64,000 nucleotides of DNA from CAYLPJ01 sp964385465 (GCA_964385465.1 CAYLPJ010000014.1:1-64000); one strand, 5' to 3'; shown: positions 9,233 through 17,992, counted from the stretch's first letter. Made by a program: numbers and translations. The notes: generated from the letters alone by a model not told the origin.

Positions 9233-10591
9233 ATGCCCGACAAACCCAAGCACGGCTGGCTGTGGATCACCAGCGGCGACCTCGGCACGGAGCTGCGCCA
9301 GCTCGACGATGAAGGCCGGGACGTCCGCCCGCTCAAACGCCGCTTCCAGGCCATGATCCGCCTCGGCGATGAGAAGATCGCCTCGGACAGGAACCAGGCC
9401 AAGGCCGCCGCGCTGCTCGACGAGGCCCGCGACCTGAAACTGCGCAAGGACTACGCCTTCGACGAGCCCTCCGACCTGCCCGCCATCCGCAAGCTCCGCC
9501 CCCGGGGCCCCCGGCGGTACAAGAAGGCCCGCCCCGGCAAGCAACTGCTCGACCGCGTCACCGGAGCGTGGCTGGGGCGGTGCGTCGGCTGCCTGCTGGG
9601 CAAGCCCGCCGAGGGCACGCGGACCGACCGCCTCTGGCCCTTCCTCAAGGCCACCAGGCAATGGCCCATCCGCGACTACCTCCGCTTCGGCGTCCGCGGC
9701 AAAGCCGCCGCGGAGTTCTCCGACCTGACCGGGCGGAGCTGGTGCGACAAGGTCCCCTACATGCCCGTCGACGACGACACCAACTACACCACCACCGGCC
9801 TGATGATCGTCCAGAAGAACGGGCCGGACTTCACGCCGTGGGACGTCGCCACCTTCTGGCTGCGAAACCTGCCCCTGCTGGCGACCTGCACGGCCGAACG
9901 CGTCGCCTACCGCAACCTCGCGCTGGCCATGACCCCCCCGGAGACCGCCCGCTTCCGCAACCCCTACCGCGAGTGGATCGGCGCGCAGATCCGCGCCGAC
10001 GCCTTCGGATACCTCGCCATGGGAGACCCCCAACGGGCCGCCGAGTTCGCCTGGCGAGACGCCTCGATCAGCCACGTCAAGAACGGCATCTACGGCGAGA
10101 TGCTCATGGCCGCCGCGATCGCGGCCGCCCCGTACTGCGACACGCTGGAGGAGCTCCTGGAGACCGCCCTCTCGGAAATCCCCGCCACCAGCCGCCTGGC
10201 CGCCGACGTGACCGAGGCGATCGGCTGGCGCCGCGAGGGCATCGACTACGACGAGGCCGTCCGACGCATCCACGAAAAGTGGGACGAGACCGTCGGCCAC
10301 GACTGGTGCCACACCAACTCCAACGCGGTGATCTGCGTGGTGGCGCTGCTGTGGAGCGAGGGCGACTTCGGCCGGGCCGTCTGCCGCGCCGTCCAGCCGT
10401 GCTTCGACACCGACTGCAACGGCGCGACCGTCGGCAGCATCATGGGCATGTGGCTCGGCGCCGACGCCCTGCCCGCCAGGTGGACCGACCGCCTCCACGA
10501 CACCCTCAAGACCTCCCTGACCGGCTACCCCGAGGTCCGCATCACCGCCATCGCCAAAGACACCTACGACCTCTACCGCAAGCTGCGATAG
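9233..10591 (+). CDS. ADP-ribosylglycohydrolase (DraG/ARH) family protein
   Basis: 452 aa. AAAGGAG lies 10 nt before the start. The family hydrolyses ADP-ribose linkages using two magnesium ions. Seen: a helical core from about residue 108 (RVTGAWLGRCVGCLLGKPAEG), a VDDDTNYT metal motif and a second metal motif, CFDTDCNGATVGSIMG, near the C-terminus; both match family signatures. The first ~105 residues are a charged extension unlike classical DraG. Many environmental members have unknown substrates, so de-ADP-ribosylation is an inference from family only. It may be co-transcribed with the upstream phosphotransferase-like gene (120-nt gap). Confidence 0.8.
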   Translation: MPDKPKHGWLWITSGDLGTELRQLDDEGRDVRPLKRRFQAMIRLGDEKIASDRNQAKAAALLDEARDLKLRKDYAFDEPSDLPAIRKLRPRGPRRYKKARPGKQLLDRVTGAWLGRCVGCLLGKPAEGTRTDRLWPFLKATRQWPIRDYLRFGVRGKAAAEFSDLTGRSWCDKVPYMPVDDDTNYTTTGLMIVQKNGPDFTPWDVATFWLRNLPLLATCTAERVAYRNLALAMTPPETARFRNPYREWIGAQIRADAFGYLAMGDPQRAAEFAWRDASISHVKNGIYGEMLMAAAIAAAPYCDTLEELLETALSEIPATSRLAADVTEAIGWRREGIDYDEAVRRIHEKWDETVGHDWCHTNSNAVICVVALLWSEGDFGRAVCRAVQPCFDTDCNGATVGSIMGMWLGADALPARWTDRLHDTLKTSLTGYPEVRITAIAKDTYDLYRKLR

Positions 10592-10607
10592 AACGGGCTC
10601 AACAGGG

Positions 10608-10749
10608 CTCAACCGGCGTCAGGTCTTCAAAATCCAATTCTGGCGTCTGCTATCATGGCCAGCACCTTTGCTCAAGGCCCGAATCGAGGCGAACGAAAGC
10701 GCCGAAGCGCCGCCCAGAATTGAATTCTGAAGACCTGACCCCGGTTGAG
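10608..10749. repeat. 142-bp palindromic element with ~38-bp terminal inverted repeats (MITE/REPIN-like)
   Basis: The left arm 10608-10645 and right arm 10711-10749 are reverse complements over about 38 bp, with a 6-bp mismatched block and one indel. The shared core is CTCAACCGG-GTCAGGTCTTCA ... AATTCTGGCG. The 65-bp centre has no coding content. The arms contain an 'agacctgacccc' motif resembling REP sequences that accompany Y1/RAYT transposases in other genomes (inference). The element lies between the ADP-ribosylglycohydrolase-like stop and the UroD-like start, ending 21 bp before that ATG. Confidence 0.8.
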
Positions 10750-10770
10750 ACCCCGGTTGGGAAGACGACC

Positions 10771-12015
10771 ATGGACATCAGCAAATCCGATCGAGACATC
10801 CTTCGCGAACTGGCCAGGCGGGTTGCCGAGGTGGCGGCGCTGGCGGTGATGAACGAGCGCCGGGCGCTGTGGAAGCGGCATAACGCGCTGGACCCGCCCC
10901 GGCCGATGGTGCTGATCTTCCCCGAGGGCTCCTGGCGGGAGCTGCTGGCGGGGGACGAGGTCTGCCGCTGCGAGGACGCCTCGGCCCGGCGGATCGAGTG
11001 GGAGCTGCGCCGGCGGCTGTACCACCACGAGCACCTCCACGACGACACGGTCATCGAGGGCCAGTGGTTCGTCGACGCCCCGATCGCCGCCACCGGCTGG
11101 GGGCTGGACATCCGCTGGCACGACAGCCCGGACGCCTTCGGGGCCAAGGGGTTCGACCCGGTGCTCAAGACCCGCGCCGACCTCGACCGCCTCCGCTACC
11201 GCGAGTTCGCCTACGACGCCGACGCCCACGACCGCGCCGTCGCCGACATGAACGAGCTGTTCGGCGACATCCTCGACGTCCAACGACGCGGCGTCAGGCA
11301 CATCAGCTTCCACCTCATGGCCGAGTTCACCAAACGCCGCGGGCTCGGCGAGGCGATGATGGACATGGCCGCCGACCCGCAGTTCGTCCACGACGCGATG
11401 GCGTTCTTCGCCGAGGGCGAGCGCCGACGCGTGCAGTTCTACGTGGACAACAACCTCCTGAGCCTCAACAACGACGGGACGTATCACAGCTCCGGGGGCA
11501 ACGGCTACACCGATGAGCTGCCGGCCGAGGGGTTCGACCCCGACCGCGTCCGCCTGCGGGACATGTGGGGCTCGGCCGAGAGCCAGGAGATGGCCCAGGT
11601 CTCCCCGGCGATGCACGCGGAGTTCTGCCTGCGGTACGAGCGCCCCCTGCTGGAGCCGTTCGGGCTGACCGGCTACGGCTGCTGCGAGGACCTGACGGGG
11701 AAGCTGGACGACGTCCTGGCCGTGGCGAACATGCGCCGGGTGTCGATCTGCCCCTGGGCGGACGTGGACGCCTGCGCCGAGCGGCTGGGCGGCGGCTACA
11801 TCTTCTCGTGGAAGCCCCAGCCGGCGGACCTTGTCGGGGCGTTCGACGCCGACCGCGTGCGGGAGCGCATCCGCCGCGCCGTCGAGGCCGCGGCCCGCCA
11901 CGGCTGCGTGCTGGAGATGATCCTCAAGGACACCCACACCTGCGAGCACCGCCGGGACCGATTCACTCGCTGGTCCGACATCGCCACCGAAGAAGCGACG
12001 GCAGGAGGACCGTAA
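10771..12015 (+). CDS. uroporphyrinogen decarboxylase-like (UroD/MtaA fold) protein
   Basis: 414 aa from the ATG at 10771. The upstream ribosome site is weak (gggaag) and the start is close to a palindromic element. The protein has the UroD-like TIM-barrel feel: 'ISFHLMAEFTKRRG', a central 'GYGCCEDLTGKLDDVLAVANMRRVSICPWADVDACAERLGGGYIFSWKPQP' block, and a terminal 'EMILKDTHTCEHRRDRFTRW'. Relatives in anaerobes and planctomycetes are methyltransferases or proteins of unknown role, not heme enzymes. The Cys-Cys in GCCED and the His/Cys near the end (HTCEH) could bind zinc. A link with the RACo-like gene at 3163 is an inference. Confidence 0.7.
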   Translation: MDISKSDRDILRELARRVAEVAALAVMNERRALWKRHNALDPPRPMVLIFPEGSWRELLAGDEVCRCEDASARRIEWELRRRLYHHEHLHDDTVIEGQWFVDAPIAATGWGLDIRWHDSPDAFGAKGFDPVLKTRADLDRLRYREFAYDADAHDRAVADMNELFGDILDVQRRGVRHISFHLMAEFTKRRGLGEAMMDMAADPQFVHDAMAFFAEGERRRVQFYVDNNLLSLNNDGTYHSSGGNGYTDELPAEGFDPDRVRLRDMWGSAESQEMAQVSPAMHAEFCLRYERPLLEPFGLTGYGCCEDLTGKLDDVLAVANMRRVSICPWADVDACAERLGGGYIFSWKPQPADLVGAFDADRVRERIRRAVEAAARHGCVLEMILKDTHTCEHRRDRFTRWSDIATEEATAGGP

Positions 12016-12017
12016 GG

Positions 12018-12085
12018 CCGGAATACCGGATTACCGTTGGACCGGAATACCGGATTGCCGTAGACCGGATTGCCGGAAGACCGTA
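12018..12085. repeat. three imperfect tandem ~21-24-bp repeats
   Basis: Units starting ccggaataccggatt (12018), ccggaataccggatt (12042) and ccggattgccggaag (12065) follow one another directly after the UroD-like stop codon. They end about 100 bp before the MFS start. They show no hairpin with a T-run, so a terminator role is not evident. Confidence 0.65.
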
Positions 12086-12184
12086 TGAGCCGGAGGCGTC
12101 GCGGGCGCATCATGGCGACTCCCGATCGTGCGCTACCAAGACCTTCCGGCCCGCCGGCCCTCCGGTCTTCCCGATGGAGTCCCC

Positions 12185-13372
12185 ATGCCGCGTGTCGTGC
12201 TGCTGTTGATCCTGACGTTCGTCGAGAGCCTCGCGACGATCCTGGTCGAGCGGGCGGCGTACTTCTTCTGCCGCGAGCGGCTGGGGTTCTCCGACACGCA
12301 GAACCTCGCCCTGGCGCTGGTCTTCGGCGCCGCCTACGCCGTCGGGGCCGTCGTCAGCCATCGCGTCGCCGTATCCGCCGGCGAGAAGAAGGCCCTGCTG
12401 GGCACGCTGGCCGCTCAACTCGTCGTCCACGTCGTCATGGGTCTGCACCCGACGGCCTGGATGCTCTTCGCCGGCAGCGCCGTCACCGGCTTCCTGGCCG
12501 GGCACAAGTGGCCGATCATCGAGTCCTACGTCTCGGCCGGCAGGTCCCCGGTCCGCACCGCACGCGTCATCGGCTGGTTCAACCTCGCCTGGGCCTCGGC
12601 CGTGCCGGTCTCCCTCGCCGTCGCCGGGCCGCTGATCGCCTGGCGGAGCTGGGCGCTGTTCCTGCTGGGTGCGGCGATCAACGCCGCGAGCCTCCTGATG
12701 ATCGCCACCTTGCCGCCGCGTCCCTCGCACCTGGCCCACGATCACCCGGACCGGCCGACCGCGCCGCGGCTGCGGCGATGGGGGCACCTGCTGGGGGCGG
12801 CGCGCTGGCTGCTGCTGGCGGGGTATTCGACCATGTGGATCCTCGCGGCCCTGATGCCGGGGATCTTCGACCGCCTGGGATACTCGACCCGCCTGGCGTC
12901 GGGGATGTCCAGCGTGCTGGACCTGGCGAGGCTGACGGTCTTCGCGGCACTGGGCGCGTGGGCGGGCTGGCACGGCCGGCGGGTGGCGATCCTGGCCGGC
13001 ATGGCGCTGATGCCGGTCGGCTTCGTGATGGTCCTGGCCGGCGAGCCGTTGGCGGTCGTGCTCGTCGGCGAGGCCGTCTTCGGCACGGGGATCGGCATGG
13101 TCTACTTCGCCAGCCTCTACTACGCCATGGTGGTCAAGAACGCCTCCGTTGCCGCGGGCGGGGGGCACGAGGGGCTCATCGGCGCCGGCTTCGCCGTCGG
13201 CCCGGCCGCGGGACTGCTGGGCGTGGCCCTCGAGGGCTCCCTGGGCTCGACGCTCTACGGCATCTGCGCCACCGCCGGCGTGGTGGTGGTCACCTGCTCG
13301 GCGCTGGCCGCCCTGCACCTGCTCCGCGCGGGAGCGTCCGAGACCGAAGACGACCCCGAAACCGGCAGCTGA
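12185..13372 (+). CDS. major facilitator superfamily transporter
   Basis: 395 aa from the ATG at 12185 (GGAG, 5 nt spacing); an in-frame ATG 19 codons upstream lacks a ribosome site. About 11-12 hydrophobic helices span the protein, with a central charged loop (about 180-200, PPRPSHLAHDHPDRP) dividing the two six-helix halves, as in MFS carriers. The glycine-rich 'GHKWPIIESYVSAGRSP' loop after helix 4 and 'GTGIGMVYFASLYYAMVV' in the C-half fit the fold. Substrate unknown. The histidine kinase gene follows after 71 nt. Confidence 0.75.
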   Translation: MPRVVLLLILTFVESLATILVERAAYFFCRERLGFSDTQNLALALVFGAAYAVGAVVSHRVAVSAGEKKALLGTLAAQLVVHVVMGLHPTAWMLFAGSAVTGFLAGHKWPIIESYVSAGRSPVRTARVIGWFNLAWASAVPVSLAVAGPLIAWRSWALFLLGAAINAASLLMIATLPPRPSHLAHDHPDRPTAPRLRRWGHLLGAARWLLLAGYSTMWILAALMPGIFDRLGYSTRLASGMSSVLDLARLTVFAALGAWAGWHGRRVAILAGMALMPVGFVMVLAGEPLAVVLVGEAVFGTGIGMVYFASLYYAMVVKNASVAAGGGHEGLIGAGFAVGPAAGLLGVALEGSLGSTLYGICATAGVVVVTCSALAALHLLRAGASETEDDPETGS

Positions 13373-13443
13373 GCCCGGGGCACCTCGGGGAAACCGCCAT
13401 CCGCCGACCGGCCCGCTACCGGCCCGCCGACCGATATGCTACC

Positions 13444-14865
13444 ATGCCCGCCATGAGCGACATGCCGCCCAGCCCGATCCCGTGCGCCCGGGAAGACCGC
13501 CTGACCCTCACCGAGCGCGAGCTCTTCGAACGCCTCGGCTGGTTCACCCACATCCGGTGGTTCATGGCCACCGGCACGCTGCTGCTGCTGAGCTTCAGTT
13601 GGTACGTCCTGGGCGTCCGCTTCCACGCCGTCGGCGAGCCGCCCAGCCTCTCCCCGGCCGTGTACGTCACGCTGCTGATCTTCCTCTACAACGCCCTGTT
13701 CACCTTCCTGGTCCGGCTGGTGCAGGCCCGCCGGCAGATCACCCGCCGGATCATCGTCTTCCTGGCGCTGGGGCAGATCGCCTGCGACATGATGGCCGTC
13801 TCCGTGCTGGTCCACCACACCGGCGGGGTGGAGAATTACTTCATCATCCTCGTGCTGCTGCCGATGGTGATCGCCTCGGAGCTGCTGCCGCAGGCGCTGG
13901 CGTACGCGACGGCGGGGGCGGCCTCGCTGCTGATCCACGGGATGGCGTGGGGGGAGTATTACGGCATCTTCAAGCACGTCCACGTGGACCTCTCCGGCGG
14001 CCGGGAGGGCGAAAGCGTGGTCCACGGCCTCCACGCCGACTGGGTCTACGTCCTCCAGATGACCACGGCCCTGACGGTGATGAGCTTCGCGATGGTGTTC
14101 ATCGCCTCGTCGATCTCCAAGCGCCTCCGGGCCCGCGAGGACGAGCTGGAGGCCGCCTACTGCCGACTCCGCGGCGCCGCCGAGGCCAAGAGCCTCTTCA
14201 TGCGCCGCGCCGGGCACGAGATGCGGGCGCCCCTGGCGGCGATCTACAGCATCCTCGACGCGGTCGGGCAGGACCCCGCCGCCGGGCTCAACGACGAGCA
14301 CCGCCGCCTGTTCCGGCGGGCGACACGCCGCTGCGACGCCCTGATGGAGCTGGTCAACGACCTGCGCCGCTACTCCCGCCTCCAAGCCGCGCCGCCCAGC
14401 GGCGTCGCGCGAACGCCCCTGAGGCTCGACGAGCTCGTCGCCGGCACGCTGGAGCTGTTCCGCTCCCAGGCCGACGAGGCCGGGCTGACCCTCGACGCCG
14501 ACCTCCACGAGGCCCCCGTCGCCGGGGATGAGGAAATGCTCAAGCAGGTCGTCACCAACCTCGTCGCCAACGCCATCCAGTACACCCCCGCCGGCGGGCG
14601 GATCGCCGTGAGCCTGGGCGCCCCCGACGACCGCGCCGTGCTGGAGGTCCGCGACACGGGCATCGGGATCGATCCGGACACGGCCGAGAGGCTCTTCGAG
14701 GAGTTCTACCGCAGCCCCGAGGCCCGCCAGACCTTCCGGGACGGCACGGGGCTGGGCTTGGCCATCTGCCGCCGCATCGTCGAGATGCACGGGGGCACCA
14801 TCACCGCCGCCCCCGCCCCCGACGCCGGCTCACGCTTCACCGTACGCCTGCCGCGGGAAGGCTGA
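13444..14865 (+). CDS. orphan membrane histidine kinase with six-helix sensor region
   Basis: 473 aa from the ATG at 13444 (13453 is equally possible; no clear ribosome site). Six transmembrane helices occupy about 36-225 with only short loops, so the sensor is intramembrane. A short coiled coil (226-250) leads to the HisKA H-box AGHEMRAPL with His258. The HATPase domain shows the N box (VTNLVANAIQYTP), G1 (VRDTGIGID) and G2 (DGTGLGLAICRRIVEMHGG). Predicted to autophosphorylate His258 and pass phosphate to a response regulator. No regulator is adjacent. Confidence 0.88.
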   Translation: MPAMSDMPPSPIPCAREDRLTLTERELFERLGWFTHIRWFMATGTLLLLSFSWYVLGVRFHAVGEPPSLSPAVYVTLLIFLYNALFTFLVRLVQARRQITRRIIVFLALGQIACDMMAVSVLVHHTGGVENYFIILVLLPMVIASELLPQALAYATAGAASLLIHGMAWGEYYGIFKHVHVDLSGGREGESVVHGLHADWVYVLQMTTALTVMSFAMVFIASSISKRLRAREDELEAAYCRLRGAAEAKSLFMRRAGHEMRAPLAAIYSILDAVGQDPAAGLNDEHRRLFRRATRRCDALMELVNDLRRYSRLQAAPPSGVARTPLRLDELVAGTLELFRSQADEAGLTLDADLHEAPVAGDEEMLKQVVTNLVANAIQYTPAGGRIAVSLGAPDDRAVLEVRDTGIGIDPDTAERLFEEFYRSPEARQTFRDGTGLGLAICRRIVEMHGGTITAAPAPDAGSRFTVRLPREG

Positions 14866-15057
14866 CACAGACGCTATCCGGTAGCGGCTACCAGGGGGAC
14901 GCCCGGGGCGCTTGGCGGTCTGCCGGCCTCTTCGGGACGGGCTCCGGAAGGACGGAGGGGGCCCCATACCCCACGGACGACCGCGCCGCGCAGACCGAAC
15001 GCGGAGCTCCGATCGATACCTGCTGCGCGGTGACGGACAGCGAGAAGCCGAAGGCTT

Positions 15058-15630
15058 CTACCGCTGCGGGCGAAGGAGGCGGGCGGAGAAGCGGCGGGCG
15101 GGGAACGCCCGCCCCGGGTTGCCGCTGCCGGGAACGATGTCCTGCTGGAGGTACACGCGGTCGGCGGGGATGCGGCAGGTTTCCTGGAGGGTGTTGACGA
15201 GGTCGACGGCGGACTCGAACTGCTCGCCGGCGGGCCCGCGACGGGAGAAGTCGCCGATCAGGCAGACGCCGATGCCGGCCTTCCGCCAGTAGCCGCCGAT
15301 GTGCCCGCCGGGCCGCTGCGAACGCCAGAGGTCGGTGGCGACCACGCGCCCGCCGCCGTCGGCGGTGACGAGGAAATGGCATCCGCGTGCCAACGGGGTA
15401 TCCGCGCGTGGCGAGGCGTGGACCACCACGTGCTGCCACCGCGCCGGCCGCAACTCCGACGTGGTCTCGTAGACGAGGTGCCCCACCCCGGCCGGGAGCG
15501 GCTGGACGACCGCCAGCGGCTGGGCGAGCGGGCGGATGGGCTCGGTCTCGAGGACCATCAGCGCCAGCGCGCCGAGCGTCATCGCGATCAGAAGTGCGCC
15601 GAGTGTCTTGACCGTCCTGCTCGAGGCCAT
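15058..15630 (-). CDS. membrane-anchored amidase_2/PGRP-fold protein with incomplete zinc site
   Basis: 190 aa from the ATG at 15630; an in-frame ATG at 15684 would add 18 residues. Residues 8-28 form a signal anchor. The rest matches N-acetylmuramoyl-L-alanine amidases of the amidase_2/PGRP fold: HVVVHAS, CHFLVTADGGGRVVATDLWRSQRPGGHIGG, GIGVCLIGDF and IPADRVYLQQDIVPGSGNPGRAFP. The first zinc ligand (H71) is kept. The family GHRD His is Gln162, and the CPG Cys is Asn171, so two of three ligands appear lost. It may bind peptidoglycan without cutting it. It lies 65 nt downstream of rnc and is probably co-transcribed with it. Confidence 0.65.
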   Translation of the reverse strand: MASSRTVKTLGALLIAMTLGALALMVLETEPIRPLAQPLAVVQPLPAGVGHLVYETTSELRPARWQHVVVHASPRADTPLARGCHFLVTADGGGRVVATDLWRSQRPGGHIGGYWRKAGIGVCLIGDFSRRGPAGEQFESAVDLVNTLQETCRIPADRVYLQQDIVPGSGNPGRAFPARRFSARLLRPQR

Positions 15631-15749
15631 GTGACGCCCGAAAAGGTTGAAGGTCCCGGTCCCAGTCGAGGTGCCGACAAGCATAACTCTAGGAGAGCCA
15701 TCGTCACAATACAAGCCCCGAGGCCAGCAAATCCTGAGAAAACCGCCGG

Positions 15750-16493
15750 TCAGGCCGAGACAGCCCCCGGGTCGGGCTCTTCCTCGACGACGCCGAGTTC
15801 CTCGAGCGCGCGGCGGGCGGCTTCCTGCTCGGCCTCCTTCTTGCTCATCCCCCAGGCGCTGCTGAAGTGCCTGCCGGCGATGGAGACGGCCACCTCGAAG
15901 CACTTGCTGTGGTCGGGGCCCTTCTCGTCGAGCAGGTGGTACTCCGGCGTGGTGCTCCAGCGGCGCTGGGCGACCTGCTGGAGGACGGACTTGAAGTTCC
16001 GCTGGTGCTCGTTCTCGAAGGCCTCCTCGATGAACGACAGCAGGTGGGCGAGGATGAACTCCCGCGCCGGCGACAGCCCCCCGTCGAGGTAGATCCCGCC
16101 GATCAGCGATTCGAAGACGGCAGCGGAGACCGACTGCGGCAGCCGCTCCGGCGTCGGCATCCCCTTGCCGAGATACAGCAGCTCGCAGAGGCCCAGCGCC
16201 TCGGTCACTTCCGCGCACGTCCGCCGGGAGACCACCGAAGACTTGATCTTGGTCATCTGCCCCTCCAGCAGGTCGTCGTACCGCTCGTAGAGCTCCTGGC
16301 AGACGACCAGCCCGAGCACCGCGTCGCCGAGGAACTCCATCCGCTCGTTGCTTTCGAGACGGGAGTCGGCCACGGAAGAATGCGTCAGGGCAAGCGACAG
16401 CAACTCCCCGTCCTGGAAACGGTAGCCGGTCAGGTCCTCGCAACGCTGGAGGGCGGACTCATCCAAAGGGCGGCTCCTGTTCAGGCGCCCCAT
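15750..16493 (-). CDS. rnc: ribonuclease III
   Basis: 247 aa, normal length. Cleaves double-stranded RNA for rRNA and mRNA processing. Seen: the RNase III signature NERMEFLGDAVLG (49-61) with its acidic metal ligands, a second conserved acidic region (AAVFESLIGGIYLDGG), and a C-terminal dsRNA-binding domain from about 170 ending SKKEAEQEAARRALEELG. The start lacks a Shine-Dalgarno site. It has its own consensus promoter and a leader hairpin upstream, and the amidase-like gene follows. Confidence 0.95.
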   Translation of the reverse strand: MGRLNRSRPLDESALQRCEDLTGYRFQDGELLSLALTHSSVADSRLESNERMEFLGDAVLGLVVCQELYERYDDLLEGQMTKIKSSVVSRRTCAEVTEALGLCELLYLGKGMPTPERLPQSVSAAVFESLIGGIYLDGGLSPAREFILAHLLSFIEEAFENEHQRNFKSVLQQVAQRRWSTTPEYHLLDEKGPDHSKCFEVAVSIAGRHFSSAWGMSKKEAEQEAARRALEELGVVEEEPDPGAVSA

Positions 16494-16536
16494 GGCGGAA
16501 TGCGCCCACGGCGACGTTCGCCCGGCGGGCGGATTC

Positions 16537-16556
16537 CGTCAGGGGGCACCCTGACG
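16537..16556 (-). promoter_or_regulatory. perfect hairpin in the rnc leader
   Basis: CGTCAGGG-GGCA-CCCTGACG forms a perfect 8-bp stem with a 4-nt loop. It starts only about 8 nt after the predicted transcription start and ends 44 nt before the rnc ATG. In E. coli, RNase III cleaves a stem-loop in its own leader; a similar control here is an inference, and 8 bp is short for RNase III. Confidence 0.55.
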
Positions 16557-16570
16557 CTCCTTCCAGACGC

Positions 16571-16598
16571 ATTATAGGCCCGCCCCGGAATCTGTCAA
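16571..16598 (-). promoter_or_regulatory. consensus sigma-70-type promoter of rnc
   Basis: Read on the minus strand: TTGACA (16598-16593), 16-bp spacer, TATAAT (16576-16571). Both hexamers match the consensus exactly. Predicted start near 16564, giving a ~70-nt leader for rnc. Confidence 0.85.
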
Positions 16599-16612
16599 AC
16601 GCCGGGCGGGCT

Positions 16613-17992
16613 TTACCGCTCGCCGCGGTTGCCTGAGACGAGCACGCACCGCCCCCGCCCGACCTGCCAGCTCAGCAGCATCCAGACGGTCGCCCATCCG
16701 TCGCCGTAGGTCCGGTCCGGCCAGGTCGTGCCCCGGGCCTCCACCGGGGGCATGGAGTCGTCGGCGTAGCCGTAGCCGAGGTCCTTCCACGGCTGGACGG
16801 CGAACGTGCCATCGCCCCCCCGGGCCCCCAGCAGCGTGCGGCGATGGGCCTGCCAGAACACCCGCCGCTCGTTGGGACCGAAGGACGCCGCCCCCAGCGC
16901 CGCCCAGGCGAAGTTCATCAGCCCCGAGGCGTGCCCGTGGGGGGCTCCCTCGATGTGCCGAAGCAGGAAGTTCAGCGCCAGCTTGCTCTTGCGACCGTTG
17001 TCGCCCTCGGCGCCGGGCAGCGGGTACGTCGAGAGAACCCACGCCACCCCCCCGGTGCGCCCCACCGACACCGACGAGCCGTGCCGGACCCAGTACGACG
17101 CGCCCCCGCTGGGCCCGATGCAGCCGCGAAGCCCCGCGAACGCCGCGTCCAGGGACGCCTGCCCGACCTCGACCCCCTCCCGCCGCGCCGCACCCAGCGC
17201 CGCCGTCGACCAGAGCGTTACACCCACGAACGGCCCGTAGCCGGCCGGGCGGAGGCTGTGGCACCACCCCCGCTCGCCCTGCCGCCCCGCCTGCAGCAGC
17301 CGGGCCAGCTCCCAGATCCGTCCCCGCAACGCCGGCGACGGCGCCTCGGCGTGCATCTCGGCCAGGAAGAGCGTCGCCAGGGCGACCGTCCACGTGCGGT
17401 GCGCCCGGGTGAACCGGTCGTCCCGGGCCGCGGCGCCGGCGACGTACCGAGTCAGCCGCAGCAGGGCACGACGCCGCGGGCCCCGACGCGACGCCGCCCC
17501 CTCGCCGAGGAGCACGAGGCCCAGCACGCTCGACGCCGGCGCCTGAACCGCCGGCCAGGCGCCAAGGCGAATCGGGATCGGGCGGTCCGCGGGGCGGCGA
17601 AGCACCCGCGCGCACAACCGGTCCAGCGAGCGGGCAAACAGCCGCTCGCAGGCCGGACATCCCGCCGGACAGGTGGATGAATGCTCCCCCCGCCCTTCCG
17701 CGGGCCCCACCGGCCGAGCCCCGCCCGCACCCGCCGGCCGGGACGCCGGCCCCGTCGTGGCCGATACCTCCGCCACGGAGGCGAGTTCGTCGGCGGGCAG
17801 GTCGACGACGATCCCCTTGACCGTCCGCAAGACCAGCACCGTCCGCCCCTGCCGCAGCAGCTCGCCTCGGAATCGCCGCCCGTCGCGCAATGTCACGGCC
17901 ACCTGCGCCGCGGCGGGCGCCGCGCAGCCCAGCAATGCCGCCAGCAAGGCCGCGGCGAGCCGACGTGCAGGATCCGGCACAGGGACGGACAT
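16613..17992 (-). CDS. exported protein of unknown function, probable alpha/alpha-toroid
   Basis: 459 aa. A signal peptide (hydrophobic core LAAALLAALLGCAAPAAAQ) is followed by a short beta-rich module (VTLRDGRRFRGELLRQGRTVLVLRTVKGIVVDLPADEL) that resembles small Sm-like or 'FRG' repeats of planctomycete surface proteins. A low-complexity Pro/Ala linker leads to a ~340-residue helical domain. Segments such as RGWCHSLRPAGYGPFVGVTLWSTAALGAARREGV and GLMNFAWAALGAASFG look like helical pairs of a terpene-cyclase-like toroid. No catalytic motif recognised. The gene ends about 50 nt before the predicted rnc start site and diverges from def. Confidence 0.55.
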   Translation of the reverse strand: MSVPVPDPARRLAAALLAALLGCAAPAAAQVAVTLRDGRRFRGELLRQGRTVLVLRTVKGIVVDLPADELASVAEVSATTGPASRPAGAGGARPVGPAEGRGEHSSTCPAGCPACERLFARSLDRLCARVLRRPADRPIPIRLGAWPAVQAPASSVLGLVLLGEGAASRRGPRRRALLRLTRYVAGAAARDDRFTRAHRTWTVALATLFLAEMHAEAPSPALRGRIWELARLLQAGRQGERGWCHSLRPAGYGPFVGVTLWSTAALGAARREGVEVGQASLDAAFAGLRGCIGPSGGASYWVRHGSSVSVGRTGGVAWVLSTYPLPGAEGDNGRKSKLALNFLLRHIEGAPHGHASGLMNFAWAALGAASFGPNERRVFWQAHRRTLLGARGGDGTFAVQPWKDLGYGYADDSMPPVEARGTTWPDRTYGDGWATVWMLLSWQVGRGRCVLVSGNRGER

